From assembly GCA_949373265.1 (NCBI GenBank), contig CASICT010000013.1, positions 1-49,900 of the forward strand: a stretch of 49,900 nucleotides of DNA, read 5' to 3'. Origin of the DNA: Candidatus Poseidoniaceae archaeon (lineage in GTDB: Archaea > Thermoplasmatota > Poseidoniia > Poseidoniales > Poseidoniaceae). The position numbers were made by a program, and so were the translations under genes. A model generated the notes under the pieces. It saw only the letters and a list, made by a program, of their open reading frames with translations, was not told where the DNA came from and did no database searches. Within the stretch, counting starts at the first letter, position 1. Each line of letters begins with the position of its first letter. Below, piece after piece: positions 42,654-49,900 of the stretch.

Positions 42654-43502
42654 ATGGCGGCTGGTTTGATTCTAATTGGCATTGGCCCGGGCGGTATTGG
42701 CGGTATGACCCGCGATGCGATTGTTGCTGCCAAAAATGCAGACTACAGAAGATATGAGGCCTATACTGCTTTATGGAGTCAAGAAAATTTGCAATCTCTT
42801 GAAATTGAAGTTGGTGAAATTCTGCAAGTCATGCGTCCTGAAGTTGAAGACCCTGTTGAATTACTTGAACTCGCCAAAAAAAATACTGTTGCTGTGCTGG
42901 TCGTAGGAGATCCGTTACAAGCAACGACACACGTCGATTTACAATTACAGGCTATTGAAGCGGGGATAGATTGTAGAGTTATTCATGGCGTATCCATAAC
43001 GGGACTGGTTACCGGGGCAATTGGGCTCTCAAACTATCGGTTTGGAAGACAAACTACCCTAACTTATGCCTACAGTGGGTGGATTGCTACTTCTCCTTTG
43101 GAAGTGATTGCCATGAATAGAATTCAAGGGCTGCACACTCTGGTTTTACTCGATTTAGACCCCACGGGGGAAGGCGTTGGTGGTCAGCGTCCGATGCAGC
43201 CGGCTGATGCTGCTGATGCTATTACCGGCATGGCTGGAAAATTATCTGAAAATGTCGAAGAGATGGTAAGAGATTCTAATGTTGATTCGTTGAAGTATGA
43301 GGCGTGTGTAGAAATTTGTAAAGAGATTTCTTCGCTGATGGTCGTTCTATGCAGCGACATGGGGACTCAAAATCAGTCTATTTCTTATGTCTCGGTTCGA
43401 GAATTAGAGCATGGCTCTACCGGCCGCCTCCATTGTCTAGTTGTGCCTGCTAATCCAAGCGATGTTGAGTTAGCAGCACTTGCACGCTGGTCGAAGAACT
43501 GA
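42654..43502 (+). CDS. dphB: Diphthine synthase
   Basis: 282 residues from ATG 42654, preceded by AGGTGG. The N-terminal G-I-G-P-G-G-I-G-G-M-T loop and the GDPLQATTH segment are DphB signatures, as are RVIHGVSITG and YRFGRQTTL. It adds methyl groups to the 3-amino-3-carboxypropyl histidine of elongation factor 2 in diphthamide synthesis. It lies head to head with trm5 and is followed by a 558-residue unknown. Confidence 0.95.
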   Translation: MAAGLILIGIGPGGIGGMTRDAIVAAKNADYRRYEAYTALWSQENLQSLEIEVGEILQVMRPEVEDPVELLELAKKNTVAVLVVGDPLQATTHVDLQLQAIEAGIDCRVIHGVSITGLVTGAIGLSNYRFGRQTTLTYAYSGWIATSPLEVIAMNRIQGLHTLVLLDLDPTGEGVGGQRPMQPADAADAITGMAGKLSENVEEMVRDSNVDSLKYEACVEICKEISSLMVVLCSDMGTQNQSISYVSVRELEHGSTGRLHCLVVPANPSDVELAALARWSKN

Positions 43503-43529
43503 ACAGGGGGCGCCGTCTCCGCACAACTG

Positions 43530-45206
43530 ATGGCAGGTCCTGCTCAGGTCGAATTTCCTGGAAAGAAGCGGCAGCGTATGCGAATGCGCGGCACTAAGCA
43601 GGCAAATTTGGATACTCAGAAAAGGTTGAGAAAAAACCTTGACAGGCTGTTAGAAGAGGGCGAGATTTTGCTCCCCGCTATGACATGGTCTGGTAAATTG
43701 AAATGGGGTAGAACCGACCCTGTAACAAAAACTCTGAGAGAATTACGAAAGATTCTCGATAAACGACATGACAAAAAGTGGTTAGCGAAAAGAATGATGG
43801 CTAAGCGCGGCGATGATATTGGTAAGGCGTTTGCAGGCTCATTGGTAGCGGCTCATGAAAATGATATTTCTCTTGTAGGCAACTACAGCCATCAATCGTT
43901 TGGCAAAGCATCCTATGTTCGTAAGGGCGACGGTAAGGTTGCTTATCAGGCTGGAATTCAAAACCACCATATGCCAACTCTTCGAATGCTTCCTTGGGAA
44001 GATCATGCTCGAAAGGGTTACTTCTTCTTCTCATGGTACGGCGGTTTTGTTTGCAGTGGGCCTAAACCGGCAATACCGGAAGGGTGGTTGCACGATGTTC
44101 TCGGTCGATCGCGATTTGATTTTGCCAATGAAGGAAACGTTTGGGCCACAAGAGGATTAGATCTTGAGAAGATTGCCAATAATGAAATGTCGGGTGAGGG
44201 GTATCTCTTACTGAATTTTATTGATGGAAGTAAAGTCGCTATTAGTTTTAACATGCTGGAAACAATAAAAGGAAAAACTTCCTTTATCCACGACCTTGCT
44301 CTTTCAATGCTCCCTCCTAATCTTTCAACTGTAATGACTCCTGATGCAATCTGGTATCCTGAAGGTTGTTCAAGGGACGGTGCTCGTGAAGCAATAGACC
44401 GTATCTTGGATGCTTGGATGGGCCTTACCTTGAATGAAGGCTCAATCGCAAAAAGGGCAAAGGCTGCCGTTTTACACCACTTAGATGATGGCTTTGTCGT
44501 CGGAGAAAAGTGGTTTGAAACAGCTGAAGATGCTGTTCAGGAACTGAATGGTTCGTCTTCAGAAAAGGGTTTAGCATTAGCGTTAATGCTTGAAGCGACT
44601 GGTTCAGGAATTAGAATTTCTAGTAAAGGAGAGGTTCACGAACGAGAAGGGACTGCTCTAGAAATTGCTGCAGCGTCTTGTAACGATGTTCTTTCTGCAT
44701 TATGGGAAGACCATGGCCTTTCAGGACTGATTAGTATGGGCATAGGTCAAGAAGAAGCCGAAGAGTTGTGGTCGGCCCAATGCAACAAAAAGAGAGCCTT
44801 TGGTAAGTTTTTGAAAGATATTGAATCCCAGAGGTCTAAAGCTGATATTCTTCAAAAGTTCCCTTACAGAAGAGGTAAGGTGCCAGGCCCGGTTGGAATG
44901 ATTAACGATCTTACAATCCTGGGTTTAGTCGATGGTGTAGGCAAAGCAGAGAAGCAGGCTTTGGCAAAGAAAGAGGGGATAGATGCTGAATCTGCCTCGT
45001 GGGCTTGGTTGGTCGCATCTGGAAAATCAAACGGCCAAGAATGGCAATTCTCATCCGATGCTAGAGAGCGTGGTGGGGCTTGGAGCCCTGCGGCAATCGC
45101 TGTTTGGAAAGCAGGCCAATCATTAGTAAATGGTGAAGAGGTAGATTACAAAGAATCATTGCAACTTCTACGAAAGGCTTGTGGCCAAATAGAAGAATTG
45201 CCATAA
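43530..45206 (+). CDS. Large conserved-looking protein of unknown function
   Basis: 558 residues from ATG 43530, 27 nt after dphB. The N-terminus is basic (KKRQRMRMRG), which could bind nucleic acid. The middle has Trp/Tyr/Phe-rich segments such as GYFFFSWYGGFVCSG, then a long helical part and basic C-terminal helices (KADILQKFPYRRGKVPGP). No signal peptide, TM helix or standard motif. Good codon structure and clean boundaries support a real gene. The position next to dphB and trm5 hints at an RNA or translation role, but this is inference. Its stop abuts that of the PLP enzyme gene. Confidence 0.7.
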   Translation: MAGPAQVEFPGKKRQRMRMRGTKQANLDTQKRLRKNLDRLLEEGEILLPAMTWSGKLKWGRTDPVTKTLRELRKILDKRHDKKWLAKRMMAKRGDDIGKAFAGSLVAAHENDISLVGNYSHQSFGKASYVRKGDGKVAYQAGIQNHHMPTLRMLPWEDHARKGYFFFSWYGGFVCSGPKPAIPEGWLHDVLGRSRFDFANEGNVWATRGLDLEKIANNEMSGEGYLLLNFIDGSKVAISFNMLETIKGKTSFIHDLALSMLPPNLSTVMTPDAIWYPEGCSRDGAREAIDRILDAWMGLTLNEGSIAKRAKAAVLHHLDDGFVVGEKWFETAEDAVQELNGSSSEKGLALALMLEATGSGIRISSKGEVHEREGTALEIAAASCNDVLSALWEDHGLSGLISMGIGQEEAEELWSAQCNKKRAFGKFLKDIESQRSKADILQKFPYRRGKVPGPVGMINDLTILGLVDGVGKAEKQALAKKEGIDAESASWAWLVASGKSNGQEWQFSSDARERGGAWSPAAIAVWKAGQSLVNGEEVDYKESLQLLRKACGQIEELP

Positions 45207-46376
45207 TCAAAGGTTTGCTAAAGCGTTAGAGATATCGTCCCAGAGGTCTTCAACGTCCTCTATACCGATAGAGATTCTAACAAATCCTGCGCTTAACCCT
45301 GCTGCAATCCTAACGTCTTCCGGAATACCCATGTGGCTGGAATTAAACGGGCACTCTACTAGACTTTCAACACCGCCTAGGCTAGTAGCTTCGAATATAA
45401 TTTCAAGTCCACGCATGAACTTCAACGCAGCAGGATCTCCGCCCTTTACAGTAAAGGCAATCATTCCAGTTCCTTTAGGAATTATACGCTTTGCTAGTTC
45501 GTAGTCTTGATGAGTTGCAAGACTTGGGTGGTGAACCACATCGATTGATTCATGTGCTTGTAATCTCTTTGCAATTTCTTCTGCATTAGCGCAGTGTACC
45601 GGCATTCTAACAGCAAGTGTTCTGATTCCCCGTTCTAGAAGATAGCAGTTATGAGGGTCTGGTGAGCCCCCGAAATGTACCTTTTTCATGAACATCTTTG
45701 CAATTAAATCAGCTCTTCCAACAACCGCTCCACCGATTATATCGGAATGGCCACCGAGGTACTTGGTAGTGGAATGGATTACCAAATCTGCACCCATCTC
45801 GATCGGCTGACATCCCCATGGTGACGCAAAGGTGTTGTCGATCAGTAATAACAAACCGTGCCGTTTTGCAATTTCAGACATTGCTTCAATGTCACAGATT
45901 TTTATCACGGGATTTGTAATTGTTTCAATATACAGCATCTTGGTATTCTCTTGAATGGCCGCTTCGTAAGAGGCAGGGTCTTGCATATCAGCCATTGTAG
46001 TTTCAATCCCAAATCGTGGCAACTCCTCTGTCATCAAACCATATGTTCCACCATATACGTCGGAACTTGCTACTATGTGGTCTCCTTGTGAAAGAAGACC
46101 CATTAGAGTTGTAGAAATTGCAGCCATGCCGCTAGCGAACAGTTCCCCGTCCTCAGCTCCTTCTAAGGCGCATATTTTCTGAACTACTGCTTCTGAATTT
46201 ACACTTGATAGTCGAGCATAAAGCAATGTGTGCTGTGCTCCAGCCGCCCATCCAGCATATCTTTCATCTGTAAGACGGTATGTTGAAGATTGAAAAATTG
46301 GGGTGTTTACTGCTCCGTCGATGTGCTGCGTACCTGCGTGAACAGCGTCTGTTGAAAATTTCCTTTTGTCGGACAT
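45207..46376 (-). CDS. Cys/Met metabolism PLP-dependent enzyme (cystathionine gamma-synthase/lyase-like)
   Basis: About 389 residues from ATG 46376, with GGAG 6 nt upstream; other in-frame starts at 46382 and 46388. The PLP lysine is in HSTTKYLGGHSD. YARLSSVNSE and FASGMAAIST are family motifs, as is a late SLGGVESLVE. The family includes cystathionine gamma-synthase, gamma- and beta-lyase and methionine gamma-lyase; the substrate is not resolved. A divergent Lrp/AsnC regulator lies 148 bp away and may control it. Confidence 0.9.
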   Translation of the reverse strand: MSDKRKFSTDAVHAGTQHIDGAVNTPIFQSSTYRLTDERYAGWAAGAQHTLLYARLSSVNSEAVVQKICALEGAEDGELFASGMAAISTTLMGLLSQGDHIVASSDVYGGTYGLMTEELPRFGIETTMADMQDPASYEAAIQENTKMLYIETITNPVIKICDIEAMSEIAKRHGLLLLIDNTFASPWGCQPIEMGADLVIHSTTKYLGGHSDIIGGAVVGRADLIAKMFMKKVHFGGSPDPHNCYLLERGIRTLAVRMPVHCANAEEIAKRLQAHESIDVVHHPSLATHQDYELAKRIIPKGTGMIAFTVKGGDPAALKFMRGLEIIFEATSLGGVESLVECPFNSSHMGIPEDVRIAAGLSAGFVRISIGIEDVEDLWDDISNALANL

Positions 46377-46524
46377 TGGCATCTCCAAACCATTGTTTGG
46401 GTCGCGCCCACATCAACAATTCGCCCAAAATTAAGCCCGATTGTCGAAAATTACCCTTGTTTCCACTGCAAAGCCCGACATTATGACGGAATCATTGATA
46501 ATGTGGTGCCTATTCGTTTTAGAT

Positions 46525-46980
46525 ATGAAACTCGATTCTAACGATTTGAAACTAATTGAGTTGCTAAAACAAGATTCTAGGGCGTCTGTTACCTCTCTTG
46601 CAGAGTCGATGGGTATTGCAAGGGTTACGACTCACGATAGAATGGTGAGGCTTCAGCGAGAAGGTATTATCCGAAGATATACTGTTGATGTCGATGCAAA
46701 GGCTTGGGGTTATGAATTACGGGCGTTTATTTTTGCACGTTGTGACAGAGGTGATGTCGACCGCAGAGCTGTTGCTCAAAGGTTGTGTGCTCTTTCCTAC
46801 GTTGTACGATGCAATGTAATTGCAGGTGATTGGGATTTGTTAATCGAAGTCGTTAGTCAGTCTATGGATTCCTTAGGAGATGCGATATTGGATGGTTTAT
46901 CGAAAGTTGGCGGAATCGCTAGCACTCAGACTATGGTTTCGTTCTATGATTACTCAGGACCTGCTTCTTCGCTAAGATGA
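46525..46980 (+). CDS. Lrp/AsnC family regulator
   Basis: About 151 residues from ATG 46525; in-frame ATGs upstream to 46441 add a non-conserved extension. The helix-turn-helix is DSRASVTSLAESMGIARVTTHDRMVRLQ, and the C-terminal RAM domain has the usual V-R-C-N-V-I-A-G-D-W-D-L segment. Lrp-type regulators bind amino acids. It is divergent from the Cys/Met enzyme, suggesting control of it, and its 3' end overlaps the convergent transporter gene by 31 nt. Confidence 0.9.
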   Translation: MKLDSNDLKLIELLKQDSRASVTSLAESMGIARVTTHDRMVRLQREGIIRRYTVDVDAKAWGYELRAFIFARCDRGDVDRRAVAQRLCALSYVVRCNVIAGDWDLLIEVVSQSMDSLGDAILDGLSKVGGIASTQTMVSFYDYSGPASSLR

Positions 46981-47894
46981 GTTTCTTCATCATCGCCAGA
47001 TTCGTCCAACTCAACTATTATGTTACCAATTAGAAGAAGTAATCCCATCAAAAGCCATATCGATAGATCTACCATTCCTTCTGACCATCCGTATATCGTT
47101 GCCCAAACCGGTTCAAATGAGTAGATTATTGCTGCGTGGGTGGGGTTTAGATACTTCTGGAAAGCATTTAGCATGAGAATACAGGCTAGTGAGCCAAACA
47201 AGCCGAGACACAATAGTGGGATTATCACTCCTTCTTGCCATGCAACCTCCACTACCATTGGGTCGCCGCCAGATGCCACGAGTGCAATAATTCCCGCTCC
47301 AATTACTAATACGGCGAAAGAAGTCGAAGTTACAGCAATTGGATTGAGTCTCTTGGTTATTGAATCGGTATAGATTATGTGTAATGCGAAGAAAAATGCG
47401 CAGAACACGGTAAGTATCTCTCCTGTTCCCCAAACGATATGTGGGGGCCCGTCGATAAAACCGGCTCCAACTGTGGCCAACAATACGCCAACAATCATCA
47501 TGCGTGTCGGCTTTTTGTCGCTAATTTTTACAGACAGTATTGCTGTAAACACGACATATAAAGAAGTGAGGAAGGCAGACACAGAAGGCGAAACTGAATT
47601 GATTCCTATCATTTGTAATACAAAGCCCGCTAACATTAGACTGCCTAGAATTAGTCCGCCCGACCAGTCCTCTTTCGAAGTAAGGGCCGTTCTTGCCCGG
47701 CTTGAAAACAGAATGAGGGCAACAAATGCAATCAAGAATCTTGAAGCAACGATTACTCCAACTACTCCTGTTTTAGAATATTCATCCAATTGAACATCGA
47801 GTGAGTTCATTGCTTGTTTCATCCAGACGAATGTTCCGCCCCATAACAACGTAACAAAAAACAGGCCTATTGCAGCCTGACGCCTAGTTGCCAT
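46950..47894 (-). CDS. EamA/DMT-family transporter
   Basis: 314 residues, ten TM helices in two similar halves, with the EamA signature near the N-terminus (FVTLLWGGTFVWMKQAM) and a later repeat (AAIIYSFEPVWATIYGWSEG). The C-terminal tail is acidic. The family exports or imports amino acids or nucleotide sugars; the substrate is not evident. It converges on the Lrp/AsnC gene with a 31-nt overlap. Confidence 0.9.
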   Translation of the reverse strand: MATRRQAAIGLFFVTLLWGGTFVWMKQAMNSLDVQLDEYSKTGVVGVIVASRFLIAFVALILFSSRARTALTSKEDWSGGLILGSLMLAGFVLQMIGINSVSPSVSAFLTSLYVVFTAILSVKISDKKPTRMMIVGVLLATVGAGFIDGPPHIVWGTGEILTVFCAFFFALHIIYTDSITKRLNPIAVTSTSFAVLVIGAGIIALVASGGDPMVVEVAWQEGVIIPLLCLGLFGSLACILMLNAFQKYLNPTHAAIIYSFEPVWATIYGWSEGMVDLSIWLLMGLLLLIGNIIVELDESGDDEETHLSEEAGPE

Positions 47895-48062
47895 GTATTA
47901 TGCCTAATCGCTTTGCTTTTCATGATGGCGGTACTTTTGCAATATTCATCAATGTAAGGGCCATAGTGAGGTTTTTTGGCGTTTCGATTTAGAGCCCGTT
48001 TTACTAAGATTCAGAGTTGATATGCGCCAACACTCTTGAGCCGGACGGTGTGTGTGCCGGTT

Positions 48063-49419
48063 ATGGCGAGTAGTCGTTTCTGGGATGAGCCCATTGAAAC
48101 CGGCGCTGTTCCACCATCAGATAGTGAATTCGATTGTATCGTGGTTGGAGGCGGGCCCGGCGGGGCTGCTGCCGCATCCTATCTTGCCAAAGGATGGTAA
48201 GAGGGTCCTACTGATCGAGAAAGGGAGTGTGGCCGCGCGACAAGGTTTGCGGAGATGCCGTCGGGCGGTAAATCCCTCGGCCATGTACATCGCATTAGGC
48301 GTAAAGGCCAAATTAGAATCGACGCCGCATTTCAGAGTTACAGGAATTGTTTTCTCATCGCCAAATGGCAGTGAGGTTGTAACCGTTCCACTTCCAGAAG
48401 GAGATGTTGAAAAAATGGAGGCCGGCTATTCTCTTGCCGCGACAGCAATTCGATTGGCTTACTCTTTCGAGAGAGCGACGGAACTGGTTCTCGAAAACGG
48501 AGGATCTGTAATCCAGGGCGCAGCTGGTAACTGAGGTTCACGATGTGGAGGGGCGAGTAACCGGAGTCGAAGTCGGCACTTGGAGGCAAGCGCGGCGAAA
48601 AGCGAAACTATGCAGTGCGCCTTGGACCATCGGAGCCGGAGGATACCAGTGCCCGGTCGCTCGAACGGTGGTCAAGGAGTTAGCCAAGGAGGAATTGGTA
48701 GACCGGATGCACTACTGCGGAGGATATCGAGAATATTGGTCTGGCGTAAAGGGCTGTGAGGGCGATGCCGGAAATATCGAGATTCACTTTGTGGACAGTA
48801 TCATCCCTGGATATTTCTGGCTATTCCCACTAGGAGGGGGGAGGGTCAACGTCGGCATTGGGATGGTTATGGGTCATGATGGACAAACAGAAGAAGAAGC
48901 TCAGACCATTACAGGCAGACGTAATTGCTAACCACCCACTATTCAAGGAGAGCGTTTTGCAGACGCCGACGACTGATTGAAGGAACCGGTAAAGGGTTGG
49001 CAATTACCCTTCGGTAGCCCGCGTAAAGGGCGAGAAGAACCAACCTCGCCGGGCTTACGCCCCTGGGGCGTTACTGATTGGAGATGCTGCTAGTTTAGTC
49101 GACCCGTTTCTCCGGAGAAGGGGTCGGAAACGCCCTTCTTAGCGGCGAGATGGCGGCGAGGCACGTTGTCGGAAACGTATAGGAGGTGCCGCGTACCAGG
49201 AGGAGTTGTGGGCGGCACTGGGCCCCGAACTTACGAATTCTTACAAAATGCAGAAGATGAGTCGACGGAAAGTGGCTCCTCAACTGGTTTGTTGGAAAGG
49301 CAGGCCGCAAGCCTGTTATTCAGGAAATGATGACAGAGATGATTGCGAGTAAAGAGGCTCAAGAAAACCTCCACTCGAAGTGGTTCTTGGTGAAGACACT
49401 TTACTATTCTGATTGGTGA
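48063..49419 (+). CDS. Geranylgeranyl reductase family FAD enzyme (multiple frameshifts)
   Basis: About 450 residues after frame correction. The N-terminus is SEFDCIVVGGGPGGAAAA, the FAD-binding loop. After a one-base shift near 48190, KRVLLIEKGS continues it. Later segments include CGGYREYWSGVKGCEG, PGYFWLFPLGGGRVNVGIGM and a reconstructed A-L-L-I-G-D-A-A-S-L-V-D-P-F-S-G-E-G block of the FAD domain near 49090. The family saturates the isoprenoid chains of archaeal lipids. At least six indels lie between 48.18 and 49.3 kb. The final frame ends with a TGA at 49417-49419. The region's dense errors suggest low coverage. Confidence 0.82.
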
Positions 49420-49423
49420 TTTT

Positions 49424-49900
49424 ATGGATGCAAAACTAACTGGCGTTAAGGCGGTGTTCTTGGATTTGGATGGGACTATCTACCTTGGGTAGGCAACCTG
49501 AATCACAGGTGCGCTTGAGTTCCTTTCGACGGTGTGAAGAGCAGGGTGTGAAGCGCTATTTCCTCTCGAATAATTCCTCGACGGTCTGTAGAGCAGTATG
49601 TGGCCAAACTGAACGCCATGAACATTCCCTGTGAACGCTGAAGATGTTCTGCTTTCAACACACGATTTGCTATCATGGCTTGCTAAAAATGACATTACTC
49701 GGACGTGGGCAATTGCAACTAAAGGGGATGTGCCAAATGATGGAAGAGGTGGGAATTAGCAACAAGAGACGATGACCCGCAGTACGTTGTTCTTGGGATA
49801 TGATACCGAAATCGATTACAACAAAATATCAACCGCTTCCATTCACATGCACAAGGGGGTTCCACTGGTGGCTAGCCACCCAGACATGGTGTGCCCATCT
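49424..49900 (+). CDS. HAD-superfamily phosphatase, NagD-like, partial (frameshifted)
   Basis: The gene starts at ATG 49424, 4 nt after the reductase stop, and runs off the window. The visible part has the HAD nucleophile motif VFLDLDGTIYLG, then, after a frame shift near 49490, a cap segment like ITGALEFL, the second motif in FLSNNSS, and later VVLGYDTEIDYNKIS. These are typical of the NagD/p-nitrophenyl phosphatase group (class IIA HAD), which acts on small phosphorylated metabolites. Further frameshifts occur at about 49.56-49.77 kb. The gene order suggests an operon with the reductase. Confidence 0.75.

Noticed and set aside
1..49900. CRISPR array, insertion sequence, integrase or prophage
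   Set aside because: No regularly spaced repeats with spacers, transposase, integrase or capsid genes were found; the only dense repeats are coding.

Overview
The window looks like chromosomal DNA of a planktonic euryarchaeon, most likely Candidatus Poseidoniia (Marine Group II/III, Thermoplasmatota). The information-processing genes are archaeal: TFIIB, both DNA topoisomerase VI subunits, RNA polymerase subunit P, an RFC-like clamp-loader subunit, Trm5, diphthine synthase and a separate GMP synthase glutaminase subunit. They sit beside very large secreted VWA/CARDB-type surface proteins anchored by a C-terminal helix, and a geranylgeranyl-reductase family enzyme of archaeal lipid synthesis. 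The lineage is inferred from this mix; no marker search was run.

Layout. 1-5.0 kb: the 3' end of an unknown gene, two small membrane proteins, a nucleotide-sugar cassette (nucleotidyltransferase, UDP-sugar dehydrogenase, GtrA-like flippase), a convergent glutaredoxin and two tandem TerB-like proteins. 5.2-9.2 kb: a THEP1-type NTPase, two membrane proteins (one with a zinc ribbon and an LDLa-like motif), GcvH, RNase HI, a GalU-like enzyme and a membrane protein. 9.2-13.7 kb, minus strand: TFIIB, a HEAT-repeat protein and a secreted Fn3-like protein. 13.9-21.6 kb, plus strand: a swivel-first aconitase-family enzyme (heavily frameshifted), a VTT/TVP38 membrane protein, Top6B-Top6A, a membrane protein and an ArsR/SurR-like regulator preceded by a 14-bp tandem repeat. 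21.6-34.2 kb, mostly minus strand: a 1.66-kilo-residue surface protein, a DUF2299-like protein, PlsC-like acyltransferase, HIT protein, an SdhA-like flavoprotein without the usual catalytic residues, a membrane protein, tRNA-Arg(CCT), an RFC-like ATPase and RpoP. 34.3-37.8 kb: GuaA glutaminase, a HlyIII family protein, AlkA and a YeiB/HGSNAT-like acyltransferase. 37.9-41.6 kb: a class II aldolase-domain protein with a long Pro/Gly/Glu repeat region, tRNA-Asp(GTC), a secreted M24 peptidase, a Met-rich membrane protein and a zinc ribbon. 41.6-47.9 kb: Trm5 and DphB head to head, a 558-residue unknown, a Cys/Met-metabolism PLP enzyme, an Lrp/AsnC regulator and an EamA transporter. 48.0-49.9 kb: a geranylgeranyl-reductase-like gene and a HAD phosphatase, both full of frameshifts.

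How the genes work together. Most genes are packed with 1-4 nt start/stop overlaps, so short operons are likely: sugar nucleotide supply and transfer (1.8-3.7 kb), topoisomerase VI, HIT-PlsC, and RpoP-RFC. Several proteins act outside the cell (VWA/propeller protein, Fn3-like protein, M24 peptidase), which fits a heterotroph living on proteins and polymers. No stretch above 300 bp lacks a gene once the damaged genes are reconstructed. I see no CRISPR array, insertion sequence or prophage.

Quality caution. Frameshifts hit five regions (14.7-15.75, 17.15, 34.79, 35.46 and 48.2-49.9 kb), including essential genes. In each case shifting frame restores a conserved, otherwise intact protein, so indel errors in the assembly are the likeliest cause.
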